In this document: positions 33,561-41,552 of the stretch, piece by piece | Position numbering within the stretch: the first letter of the stretch is position 1 | How the letters are laid out: every line of letters starts with the position of its first letter | Origin: VAXT01 sp963774625 | Lineage (GTDB): Bacteria > Actinomycetota > Thermoleophilia > Gaiellales > Gaiellaceae | Direction: 5' to 3' | Assembly (NCBI GenBank): GCA_963774625.1 | Contig: CAVZFQ010000014.1 | Span: 62,001-126,000 of the forward strand | DNA: 64,000 bases | Position numbers and translations under genes: made by a program | The notes under the pieces: model-generated | Told to the model about the DNA's origin: nothing | Seen by the model: only the letters and a program-made list of their open reading frames with translations | Databases searched by the model: none

Positions 33561-34809
33561 GCTGGCGCTCCGCCTGCTCGGTGTCGAGCTCGAATGCCGA
33601 ATGCAGTGCCTGCACGGCGCGCTCGACGTCGTCCCGCGGCACGAAGCAGGCGATCTTGATCGGCGAGGTCGTCACGATCTGGGGCTCGATCCCGAGCTCC
33701 TCGAGCGTGGCAAACGCCTTTGCGGCCACGCCGGGGTGGCTCTTCATCCCGGCGCCGACGATGCTCACCTTGCCGAGATCCTCACGTGCCGACCAGGTGA
33801 CGCCGAGCTTCTCGAGTGCCGCGTCCGCTCCGGCTCCTTCGGCATCAGCCGCCGAGAACACGATCTCGCTTCCTGTCTGCACGACCGTGTCGACGTTCAC
33901 GCCGGCCTCTGCCAGCGCCTGGAAGAGCTTTGCGGCCGAGATGTCCTCGACCCGGTAGACGCGCTCTTCGATGGTGTGCGTGACGCCGGAGATCAGGGCC
34001 TTCTCGAGCATCCGTTCGTCCTCCTCCCGAATCCACGTGCCGTTTGCCTCCGAGAAGCTCGACCGCACGTGGAGCTTGACGTCATGTCCTCGCGCCAGCT
34101 CGACCGAGCGCAACTGCAGCACCTTGGCGCCGCCTGCCGCGAGCTCGAGCATTTCGTCGTAGCTGACGGCGTGCAGCTTGCGCGCGTTTGGGACGACCCG
34201 CGGATCGGCCGTCTGCACGCCGTCTACGTCGGTGTAGATCTCACACGCCTCGGCGCCGAGGGCGGCTGCGAGGGCGACGGCCGTCGTGTCCGAGCCACCG
34301 CGGCCGAGCGTCGTGATGTCGTAATCGGTCGAGACGCCCTGGAAGCCGGCGACGAGCACGATCTTCTCCGCATCCAGCGCCTCGTGGATGCGGCGCGCCC
34401 GGATGTCCACGATCTTGGCCTGACCGTGAACCGTGTCCGTGACGATGCCGGCCTGCGAGCCGGTCAGCGAGATCGCCTCGTGCCCGAGGTCGTGGATGGC
34501 GATTGCGCAGAGCGAGCACGAGATCCGCTCGCCGACCGAGATCAGCATGTCGACCTCCCGCGGCCTGGGGTGGGCTGACATCTCGTGCGCGAGCCGCACC
34601 CACTCGTCGGTCATGTCGCCCATCGCGGAGAGGACGGCGACGATGCGGTTCCCGGCCTCGCGGGCGGCGACGATGCGCTTCGCGACGGCGCGCAGGCGCT
34701 CGACCCCGGCGACCGACGTGCCGCCGAACTTCATGACGACGGTTCCGGGCCGGTCCGGAGTCTCTTCAGCTGCGATCTCTGGAACGGCCTCGTATTCGGT
34801 CGTGACCAT
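33553..34809 (-). CDS. lysC: aspartate kinase
   Basis: A 418-residue aspartokinase. The N-terminal kinase domain has VVMKFGGTSVAGVERLRAVA and TLGRGGSDTTAVALAAALGA with the aspartate/ATP-binding segment CEIYTDVDGVQTADPRVV. Two ACT domains at the C-terminus (TIEERVYRVEDISAAKLFQA; GKVSIVGAGMKSHPGVAAKA) bind Lys and/or Thr for feedback control. GTG/ATG start region at 34809 precedes a short nonconserved N-terminus (EAVPEIAAEETPDRPG). It is the first gene of the lysC-asd operon. Confidence 0.94.
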   Translation of the reverse strand: MVTTEYEAVPEIAAEETPDRPGTVVMKFGGTSVAGVERLRAVAKRIVAAREAGNRIVAVLSAMGDMTDEWVRLAHEMSAHPRPREVDMLISVGERISCSLCAIAIHDLGHEAISLTGSQAGIVTDTVHGQAKIVDIRARRIHEALDAEKIVLVAGFQGVSTDYDITTLGRGGSDTTAVALAAALGAEACEIYTDVDGVQTADPRVVPNARKLHAVSYDEMLELAAGGAKVLQLRSVELARGHDVKLHVRSSFSEANGTWIREEDERMLEKALISGVTHTIEERVYRVEDISAAKLFQALAEAGVNVDTVVQTGSEIVFSAADAEGAGADAALEKLGVTWSAREDLGKVSIVGAGMKSHPGVAAKAFATLEELGIEPQIVTTSPIKIACFVPRDDVERAVQALHSAFELDTEQAERQHV

Positions 34810-34832
34810 GGCGGGGATTCTAGGTGCCGCCC

Positions 34833-35423
34833 CTACATTTCCCTTCTGCCGGACAGGGCGCGTCCGAGAGTCACTTCGTCGGCGTATTCGAGGTCTCCTC
34901 CTACCGGCAGCCCGCTGGCGAGCCTCGTCACCCGGACGCGGCCGCGCAGCCGGTCTGCGAGGTAGGCGGCGGTGGCCTCGCCGGTCATGTTCGGATTGGT
35001 CGCGAGGACGACCTCCTGGATCCCGTTCCGTTCCACGCGCTGGAGCAACTCGCCGATCCGTAGGTGCTCAGGCTCGACACCGTCGATCGGCGACAGGGCG
35101 CCGCCCAGCACGTGGTAGAGGCCCCGGTACTCGTGCGTTCGCTCGACCGAGATGAGATCGGCCGGCTGCTCGACGACGCAGACCACGGCGCGGTCGCGCC
35201 TCGCGTCCTGGCAGATGTCGCACACGTCCTCCTCCGTGAGGTTCCCGCACTCCGAGCAGAAGCGGACGCGCTCCTTGACCTCGGCGATCGCGCCGGCCAG
35301 AGCCGCCGCCTCGTCCTTCGGGACGCGCAGGAGATGGAAGGCGAGCCGCTGGGCCGTCCGGGTCCCTACGCCGGGCAGGCGTGTCAGCTGCGAGACGAGG
35401 TTCTCGACGGCGGGCGAAGACAC
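34833..35423 (-). CDS. recR: recombination mediator RecR
   Basis: A 196-residue RecR. N-terminal helix-hairpin-helix (LVSQLTRLPGVGTRTAQRLA), C4 zinc finger (FCSECGNLTEEDVCDIC), Toprim domain (VVCVVEQPADLISVER to ATNPNMTGEATAAYLADRL) and C-terminal RLASGLPVGGDLEYADEVTL. It loads RecA at gaps with RecF/RecO. GTG start at 35423, as the conserved N-terminus SSPAVENLVSQL begins there. It lies 13 bases downstream of the histidine kinase gene and 23 bases upstream of lysC, all on one strand. Confidence 0.95.
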   Translation of the reverse strand: MSSPAVENLVSQLTRLPGVGTRTAQRLAFHLLRVPKDEAAALAGAIAEVKERVRFCSECGNLTEEDVCDICQDARRDRAVVCVVEQPADLISVERTHEYRGLYHVLGGALSPIDGVEPEHLRIGELLQRVERNGIQEVVLATNPNMTGEATAAYLADRLRGRVRVTRLASGLPVGGDLEYADEVTLGRALSGRREM

Positions 35424-35436
35424 CGACCCATTGTGC

Positions 35437-37173
35437 CTAGGCCGGTCGGTCGGTCTGCGGAACGACGAGCTCGAAGCGGGCGCCGTGCGGCGGGGCGTCC
35501 TCGTAGACGAGATCGCCTCCGTGAGCCCGGGCGTAGGAGCGGGCGATCGAGAGGCCGAGCCCGGAGCCAAGGCCGCGGGCGCGGGCCTCGGCGCTGCGGG
35601 TGAAGCGCTCGAAGAGATCGTCGATGAACTCTGCGGGCACGCCGCTTCCGCTGTCCTCGACCGCGATGCGGAAATGCCGGTCCTGGCGGACGGCCGTCAC
35701 GAGGACCGGCGCGTCGCCGTGTCGAAGCGCGTTCGTCAGCAGATTCGAGACGACGCGCTCGAACACGGTCTGATCGATCCTCGCCGTCAGCTCACCCGGG
35801 ATCTTGATCTCGACTTCGTTCGACCGTTCCCCTGCCGAAGCCGCAACGATCTCCTCGACGTGCTCCCGCACCGCGATCGGCACGGGGTGGATCGGCACGG
35901 AGTCCGCGTCCAGGCGGGAGAGGTCGAGGAGCTGGTCGACGAGACGGCGGAGCCGCTCCGACTGGGTGAGCAAGGCGTGCCTCAGGTCGCCGCGATCCCC
36001 TTCGCTGAGCCGATCGCCAAGGCGGTCGAGCGTGTTGACGACCCCGTGGACGCTCGTCACCGGAGTCCGGAGCTCGTGCGCTGCGAGAGCGATGAAGTTC
36101 GTCTTCAGCTCGTCGGCACGCTCGAGCGCCTGGCGCGCTTCCTGCTCGCGCACGAACAGGCTGGAGCGGTCTAACGCGAGGCTGGTCAAAGCGCCGAGCG
36201 ATCTCAGGATGTCCATCTCCTCGGTCCCGAAAAACGGCGAGTACGGCCCGGCCCAGACGACGAGGCTTCCACCGGGAGTGTCCAGCTTGACGACGCCCGG
36301 GTCCTGCGGGTTCAGCGACCCGAGGGCCTCCGGGGGCGCGCCATGACTTGCGAGCACGACGTCCTCCGCATCGAGTAGGAAGACGGCCCGGGCGCCGACC
36401 AGCCCGGCCATCGCGGGCAGGACTGCGCTCGTGACCTGCTCCGGTGTCGTCGCGGCAATGAGCCCGCCCGTCGCCTGGCGCGTCTTCTCCATCTCGGGCC
36501 GGCGCCACTGGAGCCGAAGAATCGCGGGCGGTGCCAGGCCGAGGCCGAAGGCGACTGCGCTCGCGAGCCCGAGGATCGAAGTGATCAGCGCGAGCGAGGA
36601 GGTGCCTTCGGGATTTCCCACCGCCAGGAGGATGGCCATGGTCAGCAAGGTCGCTGCGAAGCTCAGAAGACGCATTCGCCGCCGCGCGACGCTGGGCTGG
36701 TCGCGGCCGGCACGCCAGAGCTTGACCGCCACGAAGAGCGACAGCGCGGCCCAGTAGAGGGCGAGCGCGCCGAGGTAGACGTCGAACCCTGTGGAGCGCG
36801 GCTCGTCTTCCTGCGGGAAGTCGGGCAGCGCGATGGTCCAGGCCGAGAGTGCGACGGTCGACGCGCCGACGAGCCACTCGACGCGCCTGGAAGCGGACTC
36901 GAACGCCGCCGCGAATCGAAAGAGCAGGTAGGGAAACATGAGCAGCACGACGATGAGCAGTCGCAGGCCCGCTTCCTCGAGGCCGGTGTTCGCATCCTCC
37001 GGAAGCAACTCCCCGGCCAGGACGACGGCCGTCAGGGTCCCGAAGCAGAGCGCGGCCCACAGGCTCGGACGGTCGCGGCGCTGGAGCCAGAAGCGAAGCG
37101 AGAGGAGTCCAAGGGCTGTGAATGCCCCCGTACTGACATGGCCGAGGATGTCGTTGACCGTCTGGGCGTTCAC
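35437..37173 (-). CDS. membrane sensor histidine kinase with GAF
   Basis: A 578-residue kinase. Residues about 1-250 carry seven or so membrane helices (for example STGAFTALGLLSLRFWLQ, LLIVVLLMFPYLLFRFAAAF), like 7TM intracellular-signal domains. A GAF-like domain follows (TPEQVTSAVLPAMAGLVGAR...). The HisKA phosphoacceptor is in LAAHELRTPVTSVHG and the HATPase has N box NLLTNALRHGD, G1 VEDSGSGVP and G2 GLGSGLGLSIARSY. Start is GTG 37173 with AAGGAC upstream; the frame stays open further upstream by chance. The response regulator gene is divergent, 27 bases away. Confidence 0.88.
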   Translation of the reverse strand: MNAQTVNDILGHVSTGAFTALGLLSLRFWLQRRDRPSLWAALCFGTLTAVVLAGELLPEDANTGLEEAGLRLLIVVLLMFPYLLFRFAAAFESASRRVEWLVGASTVALSAWTIALPDFPQEDEPRSTGFDVYLGALALYWAALSLFVAVKLWRAGRDQPSVARRRMRLLSFAATLLTMAILLAVGNPEGTSSLALITSILGLASAVAFGLGLAPPAILRLQWRRPEMEKTRQATGGLIAATTPEQVTSAVLPAMAGLVGARAVFLLDAEDVVLASHGAPPEALGSLNPQDPGVVKLDTPGGSLVVWAGPYSPFFGTEEMDILRSLGALTSLALDRSSLFVREQEARQALERADELKTNFIALAAHELRTPVTSVHGVVNTLDRLGDRLSEGDRGDLRHALLTQSERLRRLVDQLLDLSRLDADSVPIHPVPIAVREHVEEIVAASAGERSNEVEIKIPGELTARIDQTVFERVVSNLLTNALRHGDAPVLVTAVRQDRHFRIAVEDSGSGVPAEFIDDLFERFTRSAEARARGLGSGLGLSIARSYARAHGGDLVYEDAPPHGARFELVVPQTDRPA

Positions 37174-37200
37174 GTTTTGTCCTTGAGTACTCGCACTGTA

Positions 37201-37815
37201 GTGTCCGGCGCCCTGAGCCGCACTGTTTCTAGCCCGGCCCGACGGCCACGACGTAGCCCTCGGCTCGGGGAGCGGGAGCGAGGTCCCGATCGCCCTGGGC
37301 TTGGTGACTCCGACGTCTGGTCGCACGCACAGACCGCCGCCGACGAGGCGGTCCGGCACAGCGATGAACGCAGCAGCGACCGCAGCGCTGCCCAGGGGCG
37401 CGTTCTCATCGTCGACGACGAGCAGGCGATCAGGCTCATTTGCCGGGTCAATCTCCGCAGCGCTGGATTCGACACCCTCGAGGCGTCGGACGGCGCGGAG
37501 GCAATAGCTCTCGCCCGCGCGGAACGGCCGGATCTGATCCTGCTCGACGTCATGCTGCCGGCCGTGGACGGCTGGCGCGTCGCCGAGGAGCTGGCCGCGA
37601 GCGAGGACACCCGTGAGATTCCAATCGTCTTCCTGAGCGCCCGCTCGGAGCCGGCCGACGAGCATCGCGGCCACGAGCTCGGCGCCGTGGGCTACATCAC
37701 GAAGCCCTTCAACGCCGCGGCCCTACCGGACGTGGTCGCGCACACGATCGACCGGGTACGCCGCGGCGAGCGTGAGGCTGTTCGTCGCGAGTGGCTCGAA
37801 GAGCTAGGCGAATAG
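37201..37815 (+). CDS. response regulator (receiver domain only)
   Basis: The receiver domain is complete: RVLIVDDEQAIRLICRVNL with the acidic pair, phospho-Asp in PDLILLDVMLPAVDGWRVAE, Ser in IVFLSARSEP and Lys in GYITKPFNAAALPDVVAH. No output domain follows, only a short basic tail. It probably pairs with the divergent kinase. The only standard in-frame start is GTG 37201, which adds about 60 low-complexity Arg/Pro residues unlike the family. An ATG at 37364 in the neighbouring frame (NAAATAALPRG) would fit well if one G were missing from the G-run near 37394, so a sequence deletion is possible. Confidence 0.78.
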   Translation: MSGALSRTVSSPARRPRRSPRLGERERGPDRPGLGDSDVWSHAQTAADEAVRHSDERSSDRSAAQGRVLIVDDEQAIRLICRVNLRSAGFDTLEASDGAEAIALARAERPDLILLDVMLPAVDGWRVAEELAASEDTREIPIVFLSARSEPADEHRGHELGAVGYITKPFNAAALPDVVAHTIDRVRRGEREAVRREWLEELGE

Positions 37816-37867
37816 GTCCGGCGCCACGGGCGCCGGACTCGCGGAAAGTGCTGCGCACTTTCCGCGA
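37816..37867 (+). terminator. tandem perfect hairpins after response regulator
   Basis: Two adjacent perfect stem-loops directly follow the stop. GTCCGGCGCC-ACG-GGCGCCGGAC (37816-37838, 10-bp stem) is followed by TCGCGGAAAGTGC-TGC-GCACTTTCCGCGA (37839-37867, 13-bp stem). There is no T-tract. They lie between the convergent response regulator and aminotransferase genes and may stop transcription from both sides or stabilise RNA ends. Confidence 0.55.
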
Positions 37868-37971
37868 CTGAGAGCACAGATCGTGAAGTGCCTACGCGCC
37901 CGACCCGCGTGTCGTTGGGACTAAGGCCCCACCCGGCGTTTCGCCTGGCCGCTAGGTGTCTCGCAAAGCCC

Positions 37972-39118
37972 CTAGGTGAGAGCGCCGACGAGGGTGTCGA
38001 CCACCGCGTCCACTTCCTCATTGCCCATGTGCCCGTAGAGCGGGAGCGTGACCAAACGCTCTGCGACGCCCTCGGTGCGCGGCAGCGGACGTTTGGCGCC
38101 CAACTCCGCGTACAGCGAGAACCGATGGATCGGCGGGTAGTGGACGCTCGTCTGGATCCGTGCTTCCTGTAGCGCGGTCCGCACCTCGTCGCGAGGGGCG
38201 CCTTCAGGAAGGAGGATGACGGCGAGGTGGTGGGACGAGGAGCGCTGGGCCTCTTCATCGTCGAAGGGCATCGTGAGCCCGTACTGGCCGTGCAGGCGCT
38301 GCCGATAGGCGGCAGAGATCTTCCGCCGGCCGGCGTTCTCCCCGGTCAGCCGGCCGAGCTGAACGATTCCCATCGCCGCGCGCAGCTCGTCGAGTCGGTA
38401 GTTGAACCCCTGGGCGACGACGTCGTAGCTGTGCGCGTGGCCCCGGTGACGATCCCAGGTCAGCGTGGTCATCCCGTGTGAGCGCAACAGCCGGAGCTGC
38501 GCCGCCAGCTCGTCGTCGTTCGTGACGATCATCCCGCCCTCGCCGACGGGCAGGTTCTTGTTCGAGAAGAAGCTGAAGCACCCGATCTCGCCCAGGGTTC
38601 CGCACGCGGCTCCGTGGTAGGTGCCGCCGGGAGCGTGCGCCGCATCCTCGACGACTCGCAGGCCGTGTTTCGACGCGATTTCGCTGACCGCGTCCATGTC
38701 GCACGCGAAGCCGCCGTAGTGCAGTGCGAGGATCGCCTTCGTCGCCGGGGTGACCGCGGCCTCGACGTCCGCCGGGTCGAGATTGAGGTCGGCGTCGCCG
38801 TGGATGTCGCAGAAGACGGGCGTCGCACCGGTGTGGAGAATCGCGTTCGCGGCGGCCACGAAGTTGAGCGACGGAAGGACGACCTCGTCCCCGGGCCCGC
38901 ACTCGACCGCGAGCAAGCGCCAGGTGCAGCGCGGCCGTTCCGTTGGCGACGGCGATCGCGTGCCCGGCCCCGGTCAGCTCGGCGAATGCCTCCTCGAAAG
39001 CGTTGACGCGCGGGCCCATCGACCACCAGCCCGAGGCCACGGCTTCGCGCGCCGCCTCCACGAGCTCGTCGTCGACGACCGGGTCCGCCAACGGGACCCT
39101 CCAGCGGGATTCGCTCAT
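37972..39118 (-). pseudogene. DegT/DnrJ sugar aminotransferase, frameshifted
   Basis: Two overlapping frames reconstruct a 381-residue DegT/DnrJ/EryC1 PLP aminotransferase. The N-terminus has VPLADPVVDDELVEAAREAV and the donor loop AVANGTAALHLAL. After the break it continues as LAVECGPGDEVVLPSLNFVA with the PLP lysine in FSFFSNKNLPVGEGGM, ending at the normal C-terminus. An extra A (plus strand) at 38915-38916 breaks the frame in ALHLAL. Enzymes of this family aminate keto-sugar nucleotides (for example at C-4). As the first enzyme facing the glycan operon it likely supplies its amino sugar. Probably an intact gene with a sequence error. Confidence 0.82.
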
Positions 39119-39278
39119 CACTCTTCTCTGCGTTGAAGCCGGGGATTTGTCAAGTCCGAAATCTAAGCAATTCATTAAGAGCTTGACGAAACTTCACTTT
39201 CATGGAATAACCCAATACGAAGCAGTTCTGAGATGCGGCGCTCAGGGGGAGCGTCGCTGGGAGAGGAGAGGGGATCGT
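39119..39278. promoter_or_regulatory. AT-rich divergent promoter region
   Basis: The 160 bases between the aminotransferase and the sugar-transferase gene are clearly AT-richer than their surroundings. They hold TTGACG at 39183-39188 (plus strand) followed at 17 bases by AATAAC, and TTGACA on the minus strand near 39150. They probably drive the two halves of the glycan locus, but neither -10 is convincing. Confidence 0.4.
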
Positions 39279-40073
39279 ATGCGGCGCGATCTAAACGACC
39301 ACCCAGGCTCGGGGAGCGTGAGCCTTCCCGGGGAAATGACTGGGCGCAGTCTCCTCGGCTTCGTCGACGAGACGGTCAAGCGAGCGCTCGACATTCTCGC
39401 TGCCGGAGCACTTCTCGTCCTCCTCGCTCTGCCCATTGCCTTGATCGTCGTCCTGATCAGGATCGACAGCCCCGGCCCCGGTTTCTACCGCGCCCGGCGC
39501 ATCGGATTCCGCGGCCGCGAGTTCAAGATGCTCAAGTTTCGGAAGATGCACGACGACGCCGAAGGGCCGGCGCTGACCACGAAGGCTGACGAGCGGTTCA
39601 CGCGCTTCGGCCGGTTCCTCGCGAGCTCGAAGCTCGACGAGGTGCCTCAGCTCTGGAACGTCGTCAAGGGCCAGATGAGCCTCGTCGGGCCCCGCCCGGA
39701 GGACCCGAGTTTCGTCGAGGAATGGGCCGAGGCGTACGACACGATCCTCGAGGTGCGTCCCGGTGTCACGGGGCTCTCCCAGATCGCGTTCGCGAAGGAG
39801 GGCGAGATCCTCGACCCCGAGGATTCCGTCGGCCACTACCTGACGAGCATCCTCCCTCAGAAGGTCCGCATGGATCAGCTCTACGCTCGACGCCGCTCGC
39901 TGCTGATGGACGGTCGGATCCTCGTTTGGACGGTGGCAGCGGTCCTGTTGCGGCGCGACGTTGCCGTCCACCGCGAGACCGGAAGGCTCAACATGCGCCG
40001 GCGCCGGACGAGCACCCAACCGATCGGCAGCTTGCAACCGGCGGTCGTACGCCAACGGGTGGAAAGCCCGTAG
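39279..40073 (+). CDS. undecaprenyl-phosphate sugar-1-P transferase (WcaJ/WbaP-type)
   Basis: A 264-residue bacterial sugar transferase that starts glycan assembly by moving a sugar-1-phosphate from its nucleotide onto the lipid carrier. One membrane segment (AAGALLVLLALPIALIVVLI) is followed by the catalytic core: RIDSPGPGFYRARRIGFRG, FKMLKFRKMHDDAEG, RFGRFLASSKLDEVPQLWNV and MSLVGPRPEDPSFV, with the family's Asp-Glu (LDE) motif. Only the C-terminal catalytic half of full WbaP is present, which is sufficient. ATG 39279 behind GGAGAGGGG. It heads the co-directional operon to 46452. Confidence 0.9.
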   Translation: MRRDLNDHPGSGSVSLPGEMTGRSLLGFVDETVKRALDILAAGALLVLLALPIALIVVLIRIDSPGPGFYRARRIGFRGREFKMLKFRKMHDDAEGPALTTKADERFTRFGRFLASSKLDEVPQLWNVVKGQMSLVGPRPEDPSFVEEWAEAYDTILEVRPGVTGLSQIAFAKEGEILDPEDSVGHYLTSILPQKVRMDQLYARRRSLLMDGRILVWTVAAVLLRRDVAVHRETGRLNMRRRRTSTQPIGSLQPAVVRQRVESP

Positions 40074-40075
40074 CG

Positions 40076-41506
40076 ATGGCCAGTCGAACTGCGGCGAACG
40101 GCAACGGCTCCAGGCCGAGCCGTAATGGGAAGACGAAGGCTGTCGTGCTCGCGGGCGGCCGCGGCACGCGCCTCGCCCCGTATACCTCGGTGCTTCCGAA
40201 GCCGCTGATGCCGGTCGGTGAGCGAGCGATCCTCGAGCTCGTGGTCGACCAGCTCGAGTCCTGCGGGATCAAGGACATCACGTTCTGCGTCGGCTACCTC
40301 GCGCACCTCATCCAGTCGGTTTTCGACAACCGCGACAACGGGCACGTCTCGATCGAGTACGTGCACGAGCACGAAGCGCTCGGCACCGCGGCGCCGCTCA
40401 AGCTCGTCGACGGCCTCGACAGCACGTTCCTCGTGATGAACGGCGACGTGCTGACGGAGCTCGACTACCGCGACCTGATCCGCTACCACCAGGAGCACGG
40501 CAACATGCTCACGATCGCGACGCGCGCGCGGGCGATCAAGGTCGACTACGGGATCCTCCACCTCGACGTCATGCAACGAGTTCGCGACTTCGAGGAGAAG
40601 CCTGAGATCACCACTCCGGTGAGCATGGGGATCTACGTCATGGAGCCCGAGGTGCTCGAGCACATCCCCGAGAACCAGTACTTCGACTTTCCTCACCTCG
40701 TGGAGAAAATGCTCGAGGAGGGCTTGCCGATCGGCTCGTACCGCTACGACGGCCTCTGGTTCGACATCGGCCGCCAGGAGGACTACGAGGAGGCCGTCTC
40801 GGCCTGGGCGGCCGCGGACGGCGGCGACATCGTGGGCCACCTGACGAACGCGATCGGCGCGAGCACCAAGGGTGCGAACGGCAACCGCGTCAAGCTCCGG
40901 TCGAACCGGTCGCTGAGGAGCCTCTCGCGCACGTACTCGAGGCCGAACAGCAACGGCGCACGGTTGCACTCGGTCGACGGCGGCAACGGCAACGGCCTCG
41001 GCGAGTCCCTGGAGTGGAGCGGGCCGGATGCCTCCTCGGCGGGTGTCGTCGGTGACGACTTCCGCGACACGCTCGCCGGAGTGCCGGCCCCGGTCACGAT
41101 CGTCACCACGTCCAGCCCCGAAGGGCCGCACGGCACGACGGTCAGCGCCTTCAGCTCCCTGTCCGCGGATCCGCCGCTCGTCCTCGTCGCGCTCGACCGG
41201 AAGTCCGACCTGCTCAACCTGCTGCCGAAGACCGGCAAGTTCGCCGTCAACCTGCTGGCCGGTGATCAGGAAGACCTCGGGCTGACGTGCGCGAAGAAGG
41301 GCTCCGGGAAGTTCGACAAGGTTCCGTGGCACGAGGACCGGGGACTTCCTCGCATCGACGGCGCCGCGGCGTGGCTCGCCTGCGACATCCAGGAGTTTCT
41401 GCCCGGCGGCGACCACGTCATCGTCGTCGGCCTCGTCACGGCCTGTGAAAGCGAGAAGGACGAGGCGCTCGTCTACCACCGGCGCCGGTTCCTACAGCTT
41501 GCTTGA
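40076..41506 (+). CDS. sugar nucleotidyltransferase-FMN reductase fusion
   Basis: A 476-residue two-domain protein. Residues about 20-265 are a nucleotidyltransferase (VVLAGGRGTRLAPYTSVLPKPLMPVGERAI, split here as LAGGRGTRLAPYTS and LPKPLMPVGE; FLVMNGDVLTELDY; DGLWFDIGRQEDYEEAV), making an NDP-sugar. A low-complexity Asn/Ser/Arg/Gly linker follows (about 270-325). Residues 328-476 are a flavin-reductase-like FMN-binding domain (FRDTLAGVPAPVTIVTTSSP, GTTVSAFSSLSADPPLVLVA, GKFAVNLLAGDQEDLGLTCA). The frame is continuous with no internal stop. The next gene is a luciferase-like monooxygenase, which needs reduced FMN, so the reductase half very likely serves it. This domain pairing is unusual. Confidence 0.85.
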   Translation: MASRTAANGNGSRPSRNGKTKAVVLAGGRGTRLAPYTSVLPKPLMPVGERAILELVVDQLESCGIKDITFCVGYLAHLIQSVFDNRDNGHVSIEYVHEHEALGTAAPLKLVDGLDSTFLVMNGDVLTELDYRDLIRYHQEHGNMLTIATRARAIKVDYGILHLDVMQRVRDFEEKPEITTPVSMGIYVMEPEVLEHIPENQYFDFPHLVEKMLEEGLPIGSYRYDGLWFDIGRQEDYEEAVSAWAAADGGDIVGHLTNAIGASTKGANGNRVKLRSNRSLRSLSRTYSRPNSNGARLHSVDGGNGNGLGESLEWSGPDASSAGVVGDDFRDTLAGVPAPVTIVTTSSPEGPHGTTVSAFSSLSADPPLVLVALDRKSDLLNLLPKTGKFAVNLLAGDQEDLGLTCAKKGSGKFDKVPWHEDRGLPRIDGAAAWLACDIQEFLPGGDHVIVVGLVTACESEKDEALVYHRRRFLQLA

Positions 41507-41552
41507 GGGCGGCCGCGCGCCGCAGCTTCTAGATTTAGGGGGGATGAATGAA

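Noticed and set aside
39881..41479. 532-codon antisense frame over the nucleotidyltransferase fusion
   Set aside because: No recognisable domains; Val/Asp/Arg-rich reverse translation of a GC-rich gene.
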